This document shows positions 16,312 to 24,260 of a stretch of DNA of 42,325 nt, in pieces. The DNA is from CAZKEG01 sp964601575 (GTDB taxonomy: Bacteria; Desulfobacterota; Thermodesulfobacteria; Thermodesulfobacteriales; Thermodesulfatatoraceae). The stretch lies in the NCBI GenBank assembly GCA_964601575.1, contig CAZROA010000101.1, positions 1-42,325 on the forward strand. Reading direction: 5' to 3'. Both the position numbers and the translations under genes were made by a program. The stretch's first letter is position 1, and every line of letters starts with the position of its first letter. A model generated the notes under the pieces. The model saw nothing but the letters and a program-made list of their open reading frames with translations, made no database searches and was not told where the DNA came from.

Positions 16312-16769
16312 AAAACAAAGGAATTACATTATTTGAACTTATAGTAGTATTAGCTATTATAGCTATAATGGCTATATTTTCAATTCCTAAATTTAAAAAT
16401 ATTAGAGAAACAATACGTTTAAAAGCTGCAGCTAGACAATTTTATCAAGATTTTTATTGGGCAAAACTCAGGGCCATGGAAAAAGGTATATGTCATACAA
16501 TTATATTAGATTGTAATTCTTATGATTATTGCATAATTGAAGATCCAAATTGCAATGGAACAGGAAATACATACCTTACAAAGGTAAGATTTTCGGAAAA
16601 ATTTAAAGGAGTCAATAAAATAGCAGGGACAGGCAATATAATCTTTAAAAGAACAGGATTTTTACAAGGATTGTCAAATAAAACAATTACTTTACAAAAT
16701 TTAACAGGACAAAAATTAGATATAGTTATTAGTCGTTTGGGTCGAATTCGTATAGGAGACATATATTAA
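16308..16769 (+). CDS. fimT: Type II/IV pseudopilin, FimT/GspH family
   Basis: 153 residues. The prepilin signal is MKNKG before ITLFELIVVLAIIAIMAIF, with cleavage after Gly5 and the conserved Glu at +5, followed by the long hydrophobic N-helix. A LKAAARQFYQDFYWAKLRAM helix typical of FimT/GspH comes next, then a beta-rich C-terminal part with one pair of Cys near residues 64-80. Minor pilins prime pilus assembly in the inner membrane and are matured by the prepilin peptidase, which is not in this window. The ATG overlaps the pilY1 stop. Confidence 0.88.
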   Translation: MKNKGITLFELIVVLAIIAIMAIFSIPKFKNIRETIRLKAAARQFYQDFYWAKLRAMEKGICHTIILDCNSYDYCIIEDPNCNGTGNTYLTKVRFSEKFKGVNKIAGTGNIIFKRTGFLQGLSNKTITLQNLTGQKLDIVISRLGRIRIGDIY

Positions 16770-16771
16770 AT

Positions 16772-17152
16772 ATGAAAAAACATAAAAATGGTTTTACAAT
16801 AATTGAAATGCTAGTCGCTATTCTAATTTTTATAATTGGTATTTTAGGACTAGTAAGTCTTCAAATTTCTTTAAGCCATATTGATAGTATTTCGGATAAA
16901 TTAGCTTCAGCCGTTGAATTAGCTCAATCTAAAATAGAAGAATTCCAAGCCAATGACGATCCATCTAGTTTTGGAAATGGTAGTGACTTTATTAATGGAT
17001 TTATAAGGACTTGGAACATATCAACTGGTTCAACTAATGATTCATTTTCTATTACTGTTAAAATTGGATGGGGAGGAGCAAATTGTAAAAATAATATTTC
17101 AAACTGCATTCACACTATATCCTTACAAAGTGAAGCAATTAAAATAAATTAA
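16772..17152 (+). CDS. pilV: Minor pilin PilV-like
   Basis: 126 residues with the class III signal MKKHKNG before FTIIEMLVAILIFIIGILGL: cleavage after Gly7, Glu at +5. The IGILGL(V)SLQ pattern and the helix with LASAVELAQSKIEEF are typical of PilV minor pilins. The C-terminal part is short and beta-like and has two Cys (GGANCKNNISNC). It lies 2 bp after fimT and 2 bp before pilW. The subtype assignment rests on the N-terminal pattern and gene order. Confidence 0.83.
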   Translation: MKKHKNGFTIIEMLVAILIFIIGILGLVSLQISLSHIDSISDKLASAVELAQSKIEEFQANDDPSSFGNGSDFINGFIRTWNISTGSTNDSFSITVKIGWGGANCKNNISNCIHTISLQSEAIKIN

Positions 17153-17154
17153 TC

Positions 17155-18075
17155 ATGGCTATTAAAACAAAAATTAAAATTTATGGTCTAACCTTAATTG
17201 AACTGTTAATTGTTATTTTTATTATGTCTTTAGTAACAGGAGCAATTTACACCGTATTTAAAAAACAATATTGGTCATCCACAAGAGAAAGTAATATTAT
17301 TATAGCTCAAGAAAACGCCCAAACAATTTTAGAAATTATTAGACAAGATCTCATGATGGCTGGTTGGGGATTACAAAATATAGATTGTTCTCTATACATT
17401 GAAGATGGAGGTAATGGAAATCCAGATAAATTATATATAAATTATTGGAACCTATTAGACGAAAACGATGCTTGGAATGGATATTTTTCTGATATAACTT
17501 TTTTAGGCAGTGGATCTTCGAGTATTACATTAAGTACTTTTGATTTAGACAATGATGGAACAATAGATTTTACAACAAATATGTATATTATTACAAACGC
17601 GAACTCTAATAAAGTTGCCAAAATATCTAGTTTAGATTCAAGTAATCATACTCTTAATTTATCAACTAATGTTGATGGAAGCTATCTAACACCAGCTATT
17701 TATTATTGCCTCAATTGTGGAGGAGCAGGAAACGATTATATCCTTCGAAGGAGTGATCGAAACAGCGGTGGTCTTCAACCTCTTGCTGAGAACATAGTCG
17801 ATTTCCAAATTGCCTATAGTGATAGGAACGGAACCTGGTATTGTGATGGAAGTGCTAATTGCCCTATGAGCCCTTTTGAAACAAAAAATATCTCCCTAGT
17901 TCGAGTCACCGTGATTGCGAGGACCAAAGCCTTGGGCGCAATGAGAGGCTCTTCGCGAATAGTTCAGGCAGAAAATGGTAATACCTGGGGGACAACTAAT
18001 GATGGCTTTGTCTATAGAGCTTATTCAATTACAATAGCTCCTAAACATCTAAAACTTTTTAGACTAAATCCTTAA
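17155..18075 (+). CDS. pilW: Minor pilin PilW-like
   Basis: 306 residues. The prepilin motif is YG before LTLIELLIVIFIMSLVTGAIY with Glu at +5. The helix ENAQTILEIIRQDLMMAGWG is the standard PilW segment (quoted in full at 20 residues). The middle contains FDLDNDGTIDF, a calcium-loop-like motif. The last third holds LAENIVDFQIAYSDRNGTW and ISLVRVTVIARTKA, both common in PilW C-terminal parts. The 3' part of the gene (about 17740-18000) is less AT-rich than the rest of the island. There is no clear ribosome-binding site, so the gene probably depends on coupling with pilV. Confidence 0.85.
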   Translation: MAIKTKIKIYGLTLIELLIVIFIMSLVTGAIYTVFKKQYWSSTRESNIIIAQENAQTILEIIRQDLMMAGWGLQNIDCSLYIEDGGNGNPDKLYINYWNLLDENDAWNGYFSDITFLGSGSSSITLSTFDLDNDGTIDFTTNMYIITNANSNKVAKISSLDSSNHTLNLSTNVDGSYLTPAIYYCLNCGGAGNDYILRRSDRNSGGLQPLAENIVDFQIAYSDRNGTWYCDGSANCPMSPFETKNISLVRVTVIARTKALGAMRGSSRIVQAENGNTWGTTNDGFVYRAYSITIAPKHLKLFRLNP

Positions 18076-18076
18076 A

Positions 18077-18529
18077 ATGATTAAACATTTTCAAAATCAA
18101 AAAGGAATGATTTTAGTATTTGCTCTAGTCTCACTGCTAATTTTACTTAGTTTAAGTGTATGGTTAGCTCAAGAAAGTACAATAGGTGTTAAAATTGCAG
18201 GAACTATTAAAAGAACAGAACAAATGCGTAGTCTTGCAGAAGGAGCTGTTCAAGTAGCTATAAAGAAATTAGAAACTACTGTTCCAACTAGCACAGAAAC
18301 TTGGACACTATCCAATCAAGTAACAGCAAAACTAGTTAAAAAAAATATTACTAATCCTGAACAATTACAAAGACTAAAAGATACATTTTACCGCTTAGGA
18401 GGAGAAGAAATACACGGATTAAGTGAAAGTTCTTCCATAGATTTTCTATTTTATACGGCTTATGGAATAGCTAAATCTGGACCAACAGAAAAAGAAATTA
18501 TAGCTATTATTGCCAGACCCACAAATTAA
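18077..18529 (+). CDS. pilX: PilX-like pilus assembly protein
   Basis: 150 residues. The N-terminus NQKG before MILVFALVSLLILLSLSVWL looks like a prepilin signal with a hydrophobic helix but lacks Glu at +5, which is usual for PilX and GspK-type tip subunits. It is followed by the RTEQMRSLAEGAVQVAIKKLE-type helix seen in PilX. It is shorter than many PilX proteins. It is the last gene of the operon, and its stop codon overlaps the stop codon of the convergent resB gene, with no hairpin between them. Confidence 0.8.
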   Translation: MIKHFQNQKGMILVFALVSLLILLSLSVWLAQESTIGVKIAGTIKRTEQMRSLAEGAVQVAIKKLETTVPTSTETWTLSNQVTAKLVKKNITNPEQLQRLKDTFYRLGGEEIHGLSESSSIDFLFYTAYGIAKSGPTEKEIIAIIARPTN

Positions 18530-19842
18530 ACTTGGACTAAATCTTCTCTTATCTCCTCTATTTTACGTAATATTGTTTGACGACTTTTAGGAGTCATACC
18601 AGCTAAGATGACTTTTGCACTATTTTTTTCAGGTATGACAGCTACCCAATAGCGTTGATGCGTAAAGAAAAAGGCAGCAAAAACACCCAAAATTAAAAAT
18701 ATAAAACCTATCCATACTAACCATACCCCAGGATCTTTCTTTACTTGAAGACCGGTAGCATAAACAGGTTTGACATCCTCCAAAATAACCACTAAAGGCC
18801 CTTTTTTGGTCATAATACGTCTAGGATGTTGGGCTAATATCCAGAAAGCTTGAGGAGCTTCATCATCAACCATCAACCAAATCTTTGCCGCAGGTAAACC
18901 ATGAGCTCGAGCAAAATCCATCATCCCCACACGAATACCTGCTTCTTGCCATGATATTTGACCATAGGGTTTTAAACTAAATTCCTTCTCTTTTGAATTA
19001 AAAAATAACTTCAATTCTACTTCAGCCATAGACTGATAATTAGCCTGATAAAATGTGATCCCCTTATAAGTCAACGGTTTATTAACTTTTATACTTTTTT
19101 CGAGAACTTTTTTACCATTTTCTAAAATCGTTACATCGGAACGATACTCTTTAGGCATACCATTAGGATAAAAATCGATATAAAATTTATTACATTTTAT
19201 TTCAAAATCTAAAGGAATAAACTTACGATGTTTGCTCTCTATTACTATTTTATTCGTAGATTCACCTTCAAGTAACATGATACTACCTCTAAAACCCCAG
19301 ATAGAACCAATTATTCCACCAATTAAAATGATGAGGATAGACAAATGAACAATATAAACAGAAAAATAACTCCAACGAGCCTTATCTTTTAAAAAAAGGA
19401 AACCTTTATCAAAAGAAATTTTTTTAACTTGACCTAATCTCTTATTTACTATCTCTTCAACTCGCTTAAGAGCTGTTTCAAAAGATTGTTTTAAATGAAT
19501 TTCTTCTGATACTGGCATTCGTTTAAGTTTTTCTAAATCTATAGCTAAAGGATCACGACGATAAAGTTCAAGAGAAAAAGGAAACCTCTTCCAAGAACAA
19601 AGAATAAGATTGATACTAAAAAGAGCTAAAAGAGTGGTATACCACCAGGAATGATAAGTATCGTAAAGATGAAGCCATTTTATTATTTTACCTAACGTAG
19701 GACCATAACGATGAAAGTAAAAGGCTATAGGCTGACCCTGGGGGAGAAGGGTACCTAGAATCGAAGAGGCTGCTAAGGTGAGCAACAAAAAAATAGCCAA
19801 TTTAAGAGAACTGAAAAATCTAAATATCGGGTTCTTAGACAT
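18526..19842 (-). CDS. resB: ResB/Ccs1-like cytochrome c biogenesis protein
   Basis: 438 residues. Three N-terminal membrane helices can be read: about 12-32 with LGTLLPQG, 67-86, and 161-185. A large periplasmic domain follows with KPLTYKGITFYQANY, the ResB signature, and a last helix is near residues 372-395. ResB works with ResC/CcsA in system II cytochrome c maturation, delivering haem to apocytochromes outside the membrane. No ccsA/resC is visible here, so the partner must be elsewhere. The gene is more AT-rich than topA or dprA but less so than the pilus operon. Its ATG directly follows the tatA stop (TAGATG). Confidence 0.88.
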   Translation of the reverse strand: MSKNPIFRFFSSLKLAIFLLLTLAASSILGTLLPQGQPIAFYFHRYGPTLGKIIKWLHLYDTYHSWWYTTLLALFSINLILCSWKRFPFSLELYRRDPLAIDLEKLKRMPVSEEIHLKQSFETALKRVEEIVNKRLGQVKKISFDKGFLFLKDKARWSYFSVYIVHLSILIILIGGIIGSIWGFRGSIMLLEGESTNKIVIESKHRKFIPLDFEIKCNKFYIDFYPNGMPKEYRSDVTILENGKKVLEKSIKVNKPLTYKGITFYQANYQSMAEVELKLFFNSKEKEFSLKPYGQISWQEAGIRVGMMDFARAHGLPAAKIWLMVDDEAPQAFWILAQHPRRIMTKKGPLVVILEDVKPVYATGLQVKKDPGVWLVWIGFIFLILGVFAAFFFTHQRYWVAVIPEKNSAKVILAGMTPKSRQTILRKIEEIREDLVQV

Positions 19843-20010
19843 CTATTTTTCAACCTCCTTCGACTCTTCTTCGCCCTCTTTGATCGCTTTTTTAAAATTT
19901 TTTATTCCTTTTCCCAAACCTTCACCAATCTGAGGGAGTTTGCTCGCTCCAAAGACGATGATCACAATCAACAAAATGAGCAAAAGTTCCGGCAAACCCA
20001 AACCAAACAT
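19843..20010 (-). CDS. tatA: Sec-independent translocase protein TatA/TatE
   Basis: 55 residues from ATG at 20010, chosen over the upstream in-frame start at 20049 because GGAGAAAAATT precedes it and the protein then begins MFGLGLPELLLILLIVIIVFG as TatA does. The hinge FGASKLPQIGEGLGKGI and the Lys/Glu-rich amphipathic and acidic tail are canonical. TatA forms the pore-like assembly of the Tat export system for folded proteins. No tatB or tatC is nearby. It is adjacent to resB; both serve export and maturation of redox proteins, which fits a common transcript. Confidence 0.92.
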   Translation of the reverse strand: MFGLGLPELLLILLIVIIVFGASKLPQIGEGLGKGIKNFKKAIKEGEEESKEVEK

Positions 20011-20083
20011 AATTTTTCTCCTTTTGAATTCGTTTGAAACTAAACCCAACCCCTGATCTTGGCAAGGGAAATTTTGGCAAAGA

Positions 20084-20755
20084 TCAAGGTTGAGGGCAGC
20101 CTAAAAACTTGCCAAAAATTTGAAGTAAGCGAGGACGAAGATTTTTCATTCCTTGAGAAGAAATTCTCTCCTGACAGGGATAAATTCGGTCTGAAATCCC
20201 AACCAAGGCGAGAATTTTTATCCCTCGAAAACTAGCCACAGCATATAAGGCCGAAACCTCCATGTCCACCAACATGACTTTAGGGCTATAGATCTGGCAG
20301 AACTCCGTGGTTTCTCGATATAAGGCATCAACAGAGACCACCGAGGCTCGACCGAAATCCTGAATGATCTTTTCGAAAACAGGGGAAAGAACAGGCCTAT
20401 AGAGTCCCTCCGGCCCATAAAATTTTGAGGTCCCCTCCAGACTTAGAGCGGTTTCTATCCAAAAAAGTTGACCTAGAGGGACTTCTTCTCTTATAGCCCC
20501 AGCCCAACCATAGACTAAACATTCTTTCACTCCAGCGGCGATTAGGTTTTCAAGGAGGATGACCGCTTGAGGGGCCCCCAAAGCCGGACCAGCCAAGGCC
20601 CCGGTCTCTCCATAACAGATGTGGCTCAAAAAAAGAGATCGGTGATAAGGAAAGGAAAGTTCTTTTTTAAAGAAAAAAAAGTCTGGTTTGGTGAGGATCA
20701 AAAGGCCCCGGGGACCACACTTAAACCCGGGTTTAGGACGAACTATCTCGCTCAT
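20084..20755 (-). CDS. Nucleoside phosphorylase / MTA-SAH nucleosidase superfamily protein
   Basis: 223 residues of the PNP/UDP phosphorylase fold. Landmarks are VYGWAGAIREEVPLGQ (glycine loop), the DALYRETTEF region, the ligand-binding MLVDMEVSALYAVASFRGI where Met-Glu contacts the ribose, and VGISDRIYP with the catalytic Asp. The size fits the short trimeric or MTAN-like group. The substrate (nucleoside, methylthioadenosine or a futalosine-like compound) cannot be decided. The ATG at 20755 lies inside the end of the zinc-ribbon ORF (23-bp overlap), so it likely relies on coupling. A 73-bp gap separates it from tatA. Confidence 0.85.
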   Translation of the reverse strand: MSEIVRPKPGFKCGPRGLLILTKPDFFFFKKELSFPYHRSLFLSHICYGETGALAGPALGAPQAVILLENLIAAGVKECLVYGWAGAIREEVPLGQLFWIETALSLEGTSKFYGPEGLYRPVLSPVFEKIIQDFGRASVVSVDALYRETTEFCQIYSPKVMLVDMEVSALYAVASFRGIKILALVGISDRIYPCQERISSQGMKNLRPRLLQIFGKFLGCPQP

Positions 20756-20963
20756 AAAGAAGACACATCTCTTCTTTAAAGGCCTCTATTTGGTCTTCAT
20801 ATTCTTGGGCTGGCCGTTCCATACCGCAGGCGAGGCACCTCACCCGAGCCTTGGCTCACCGCCCAACGATGATCGCTGGCCCACCACAAAAGCGGCAGAT
20901 AAGCTCGGCCTCTTGTTGGTCTTCAGGAACCGAAATCTTATTCTTCTTCCCAGGGTTCTTCAT
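20733..20963 (-). CDS. Small zinc-ribbon ORF interrupted by an in-frame TGA (recoded or broken)
   Basis: Read on the minus strand from ATG at 20963, inside the end of topA, the frame gives 35 residues with CRFC at 23-26. A TGA follows at codon 36 (20856-20858), then 40 more codons with CLAC at 43-46, ending at TAA in the start of the phosphorylase gene. Ignoring the TGA, this is a 76-codon protein with a two-CxxC zinc-ribbon core and an acidic helical tail (EYEDQIEAFKEEM). It exactly fills the topA-phosphorylase gap and overlaps both neighbours, as real genes in this window do. The second half of the zinc site lies beyond the TGA, so the whole frame must have been coding. Possible reasons are selenocysteine insertion, a nonsense mutation (from CGA, TGG or GGA), or a sequence error. 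I cannot decide. Confidence 0.6.
20828..20845 (-). promoter_or_regulatory. SECIS-like hairpin downstream of the in-frame TGA
   Basis: On the minus strand GGTGAG (20844-20839) pairs with CTCGCC (20834-20829), six pairs including one G-U, around a GTGC loop, with a further G-U at the base. Eleven bases separate the TGA from the stem, and the loop starts with G, both as in bacterial SECIS elements such as that of E. coli fdhF. In GC-rich coding DNA such a stem can arise by chance. Confidence 0.25.
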
Positions 20964-23163
20964 GATCACACCTAATACAGGCCAAGAAATTTCCTTGTCG
21001 ACGCCTCTTTTTAATCATAAAAGGGGCCCCACAAGAAGGGCATTTCTTTTTGATAGGTTCTTGCCACAAAATGAACTTACATTCCGGTGCTTTACTGCAT
21101 CGATAATATATTTTACCCGTTCTTGCCCGTCTCTTGACTAGGTAGCCCTGACATCCCTCCTCAGGGCAGGGAATACCAGTGCTGATCGGTCTTGTATTTT
21201 TACATTCAGGGTATCCAGAACAGGCCAAAAACTCCCCAAAACGGCTACGTTTAATCACCATCGGACGACCACACTTTTCACATATTTCATCTGTGGTCTT
21301 TTGCTTCTCAACGACCTTAAGCTCTCCTTTTTCATCGCGGATGTAATCTCTGGTTTCGCGACAATCAGGGTAACGACTACAGGCTAAAAAGGCCCCCGCT
21401 CGACCAATACGAATGATCATCTCCGCTCCGCAGGCCGGGCACTTTATCCCCGAAGGGATACCGACCTTGAGAGAGGCCATCTCTTCCTTGGCCTTGGCCA
21501 AGATCTTTTCAAAGGTCTGATAAAAATTTCGTAAAAGTTCAACGCGATCCTTTTTCCCTTCTTCGATCTGATCGAGTTCTTCTTCCAAACGCGCCGTAAA
21601 ACCTGTCTCTAAAATATCGGGAAAATGAGCGATTAAGAGATCGTTTACCAAAAGCCCCAGCTCAGTGGGTTTAAGATGTCCTTTTTCGGTCTCTACATAC
21701 CCACGTTCTTTGATGGTCGAGACAATCTGTGCGTAGGTAGAAGGGCGACCTATACCTTTCTCCTCCAGGGTCCGGATCAGACTGGCTTCGGTGTAGCGGG
21801 GTGGAGGCTGGGTAAAGTGTTGTTTGGGATCTATTTTCTCCAGGCGCAAGGTAATACCTGACTCCACCGGCGGAAGGGTCTTCTCTTCTTCCTCTTCTTC
21901 TGGCCGATAGAGAACCAAGAAACCTGGATGCAAGAGGACTATACCGCTGCTTATCAAACCGTAATCACCGGCAACGATCTTGATCTCTGTGCGTTCAAAC
22001 AGGGCCTCTTTCATTTGAGAGGCGATAAATCGTCGAAAGATAAGGTCATAAAGGGCCAGTTCGTCTTTACTCAGATAAGCTTTGACTTGTTCTGGTGTAC
22101 GTCTAAGAGAGGTAGGCCTGATGGCCTCATGGGCTTCCTGGGCTGTCTTGCGACTCTTATAGAGTGGCGGTTTATCTGGCAGATAATCTTTTCCATATCT
22201 TTGGACAATAAATTGCCGGGCCTCGTTTTGGGCTTCTGGGGCCACCCGAACCGAATCCGTGCGCATATAGGTAATAAGACCTACGGCCCCTTCTTCCCCG
22301 AGTTCCACCCCTTCATAGAGGCGCTGGGCTAAAAGCATGGTCTTTTTGGCCGAGAATCTGAATCGACGCCAGGCCTCCTGCTGGAGGGTACTGGTAATAA
22401 AAGGCGGGGCCGGGCGACGGCGAACGGTCTTCTTCTCGACCTTCTCAACAAGAAAAGTAGCCTTGGCTAAGGCCTCGACGATGGCCTTGGCTTCTTCTTC
22501 GTTCTTAGGACTGATCTTTTGGCCTTGGTAAGTCTTAAGCTTGGCCGGGATCAGGCCTTGCTCAGCGGCCAACAAGACTTCAATGGTCCAGTATTCTTCC
22601 GGCTCAAAGGCCTCACGCTCCCTTTCCCTCTCGCAAATAAGACGCAAGGCCACGGATTGGACCCGTCCGGCGGAAAGCCCCCTCTTCACCTTTTCCCAGA
22701 GCAGGGGAGAAAGATTATAACCTACCAAACGATCAAGGATACGCCGGGCCTTTTGTGATTCGAATTTTCTCTCGTCCAAATCCACCGGATGGGCCAAGGC
22801 TTCTCTGATCCCGCGTTCGGTAAGTTCATACAAGAGCAAACGTTTTATAGGCTTGCCCAAATTTCTCAGTTCTTCGGCGATATGCCAGGCGATGGCCTCT
22901 CCCTCTCGATCTGGATCAGGACCGAGATAGATCTCTTGAGCCTTTTTAGCCGCTTGTTTAAGCCTTTTGATTACTTCCCTTTTGCCACGAATAGTCACGT
23001 ATTCTGGCTCAAAACCGTTGTCGATCTTGACCCCTAAACGACTCTTCGGAAGATCTTTGATGTGCCCTACCGAGGCCTCCACCACAAAATCGCGCCCGAC
23101 TACCTTTTTGATAGTCCTGACCTTGGTTGGTGACTCAACGATGATCAATCCTTTTTTCATCAT
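20938..23163 (-). CDS. topA: DNA topoisomerase I (type IA)
   Basis: 741 residues. The Toprim domain opens with GLIIVESPTKVRTIKK and carries the acidic triad segment LGPDPDREGEAIAWHIAEEL. The catalytic tyrosine is Tyr299 in GLITYMRTDS. The remaining cleavage-domain landmarks (LSAGRVQSVALRLI, KGIGRPSTYAQI) are intact. The C-terminus has four consecutive topoisomerase zinc-ribbon modules, beginning CPACGAEMI, CEKCGRPMV, CPEEGCQGY and CPSCGAPFM. It relaxes negative supercoils during transcription and replication. ATG at 23163 overlaps the dprA stop (ATGATGA; an ATG at 23160 is equally possible), the common dprA-topA arrangement. Confidence 0.97.
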   Translation of the reverse strand: MMKKGLIIVESPTKVRTIKKVVGRDFVVEASVGHIKDLPKSRLGVKIDNGFEPEYVTIRGKREVIKRLKQAAKKAQEIYLGPDPDREGEAIAWHIAEELRNLGKPIKRLLLYELTERGIREALAHPVDLDERKFESQKARRILDRLVGYNLSPLLWEKVKRGLSAGRVQSVALRLICEREREREAFEPEEYWTIEVLLAAEQGLIPAKLKTYQGQKISPKNEEEAKAIVEALAKATFLVEKVEKKTVRRRPAPPFITSTLQQEAWRRFRFSAKKTMLLAQRLYEGVELGEEGAVGLITYMRTDSVRVAPEAQNEARQFIVQRYGKDYLPDKPPLYKSRKTAQEAHEAIRPTSLRRTPEQVKAYLSKDELALYDLIFRRFIASQMKEALFERTEIKIVAGDYGLISSGIVLLHPGFLVLYRPEEEEEEKTLPPVESGITLRLEKIDPKQHFTQPPPRYTEASLIRTLEEKGIGRPSTYAQIVSTIKERGYVETEKGHLKPTELGLLVNDLLIAHFPDILETGFTARLEEELDQIEEGKKDRVELLRNFYQTFEKILAKAKEEMASLKVGIPSGIKCPACGAEMIIRIGRAGAFLACSRYPDCRETRDYIRDEKGELKVVEKQKTTDEICEKCGRPMVIKRSRFGEFLACSGYPECKNTRPISTGIPCPEEGCQGYLVKRRARTGKIYYRCSKAPECKFILWQEPIKKKCPSCGAPFMIKKRRRQGNFLACIRCDHEEPWEEE

Positions 23164-24260
23164 TCGATGACCTTCTGATAGAAGTTACCCGGTATACTCT
23201 GAACCATTCCCTTTAACTCAAGAGCCAAAAGGATACCCGAAACCTGAGAAACTTCCACTCCTGCTCGATGAGCGATCTCGTCCAGGTGAAGAGGATACAC
23301 CTCCATAACTTGCCAAACTTTGGCCTCTTCTGGGGCAAGTGTCAATCTCTCTTTGGCCTTAGAATCACCTGGTCCAGACCCAAAAGATAGATCGGACAGG
23401 CCCAGGACTTCTAAAATCTGCTCAGGGCGATCGACCAACAGGGCACCTTCCCTTATGAGACGATGACACCCATGGCTGCGGTAAGAATATACCGCCCCAG
23501 GAATAGCCATCACCTCTCGTCCTTGTTCGGCGGCCAAACGAGCGGTAATAAGAGAGCCACTCCGCGGACTAGCCTCTACCACCAAAACCGCTTGCGATAG
23601 CCCGCTAATAATTCGGTTGCGCACCGGAAAATTCTGTGGCCTAGGCCTTGTCCCCAGGGGAAATTCGGTAAGGAGGACCCCTTTTTGGGCAATTCGTTGG
23701 GCTAGATAGCGATTCCCAGGTGGGTAATCTTGGTCAAGGCCGCAGCCCAAGACGGCTATAGTCCGTCCTCCACCCTCAAGGGCGGCTTCATGGGCCGTGG
23801 TATCGATTCCCCGGGCCAAACCACTAACAATGGTCACTTCGGCACGGACTATTTCTTTCACCCATTCTCTGGTTATTCGTCTGCCATAAGAAGTAGCAGC
23901 CCGAGACCCTACCACCGCCAAAAGATAGTCGCCCCATTTCAAAGAGCCTTTATAGAAAAGCACCGGAGGCGGATCGAAGATATGTCTCAAAAGCGGGGGA
24001 TACTCTGGATCTTCTAAGGTCAAAAAATCTGCTCCCAAACGGCACAAGTCTTCATACTCTTTTTTAGCTCTGGCCAGGGCTTCATGCGGATCAAGTAGTT
24101 TGGCCAAAGAGGCCGGAAGACCTATGGCCTTCAATTCTTTCTCTGAGGCATAAAAAGCCCTTTCCGGGGAACCGAGTCTTTCACAAACCAATCTAAATCG
24201 AAGGGGGCCCATGCCAGGGATCAAAGCTAGGGCCAAATACCAAAGGCGCTCAGGGTTCAC
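23160..24260 (-). CDS. dprA: DNA processing protein DprA/Smf
   Basis: 366 residues. An N-terminal helix-hairpin-helix-like part (LALIPGMGPLRFRLVCERLG) is followed by the Rossmann-like DprA domain with VVGSRAATSYGRRI, VSGLARGIDTTAHEAAL, AVLGCGLDQDYPPGN, FPVRNRIISGLSQAVLVVEA and GSLITARLAAEQGREVMAIPG. A C-terminal winged-helix segment follows (LHLDEIAHRAGVEVSQVSGI). DprA loads RecA onto incoming single-stranded DNA during natural transformation. In this window it appears together with minor pilins, a usual DNA-uptake partner. The start is GTG at 24260, overlapping the upstream stop by four bases (GTGA). Confidence 0.95.
   Translation of the reverse strand: MNPERLWYLALALIPGMGPLRFRLVCERLGSPERAFYASEKELKAIGLPASLAKLLDPHEALARAKKEYEDLCRLGADFLTLEDPEYPPLLRHIFDPPPVLFYKGSLKWGDYLLAVVGSRAATSYGRRITREWVKEIVRAEVTIVSGLARGIDTTAHEAALEGGGRTIAVLGCGLDQDYPPGNRYLAQRIAQKGVLLTEFPLGTRPRPQNFPVRNRIISGLSQAVLVVEASPRSGSLITARLAAEQGREVMAIPGAVYSYRSHGCHRLIREGALLVDRPEQILEVLGLSDLSFGSGPGDSKAKERLTLAPEEAKVWQVMEVYPLHLDEIAHRAGVEVSQVSGILLALELKGMVQSIPGNFYQKVIE

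Noticed and set aside
12783..18529. Mobile element carrying the pilus genes
   Set aside because: No transposase, integrase, terminal repeat or tRNA attachment site was found at either border; only composition points to transfer.
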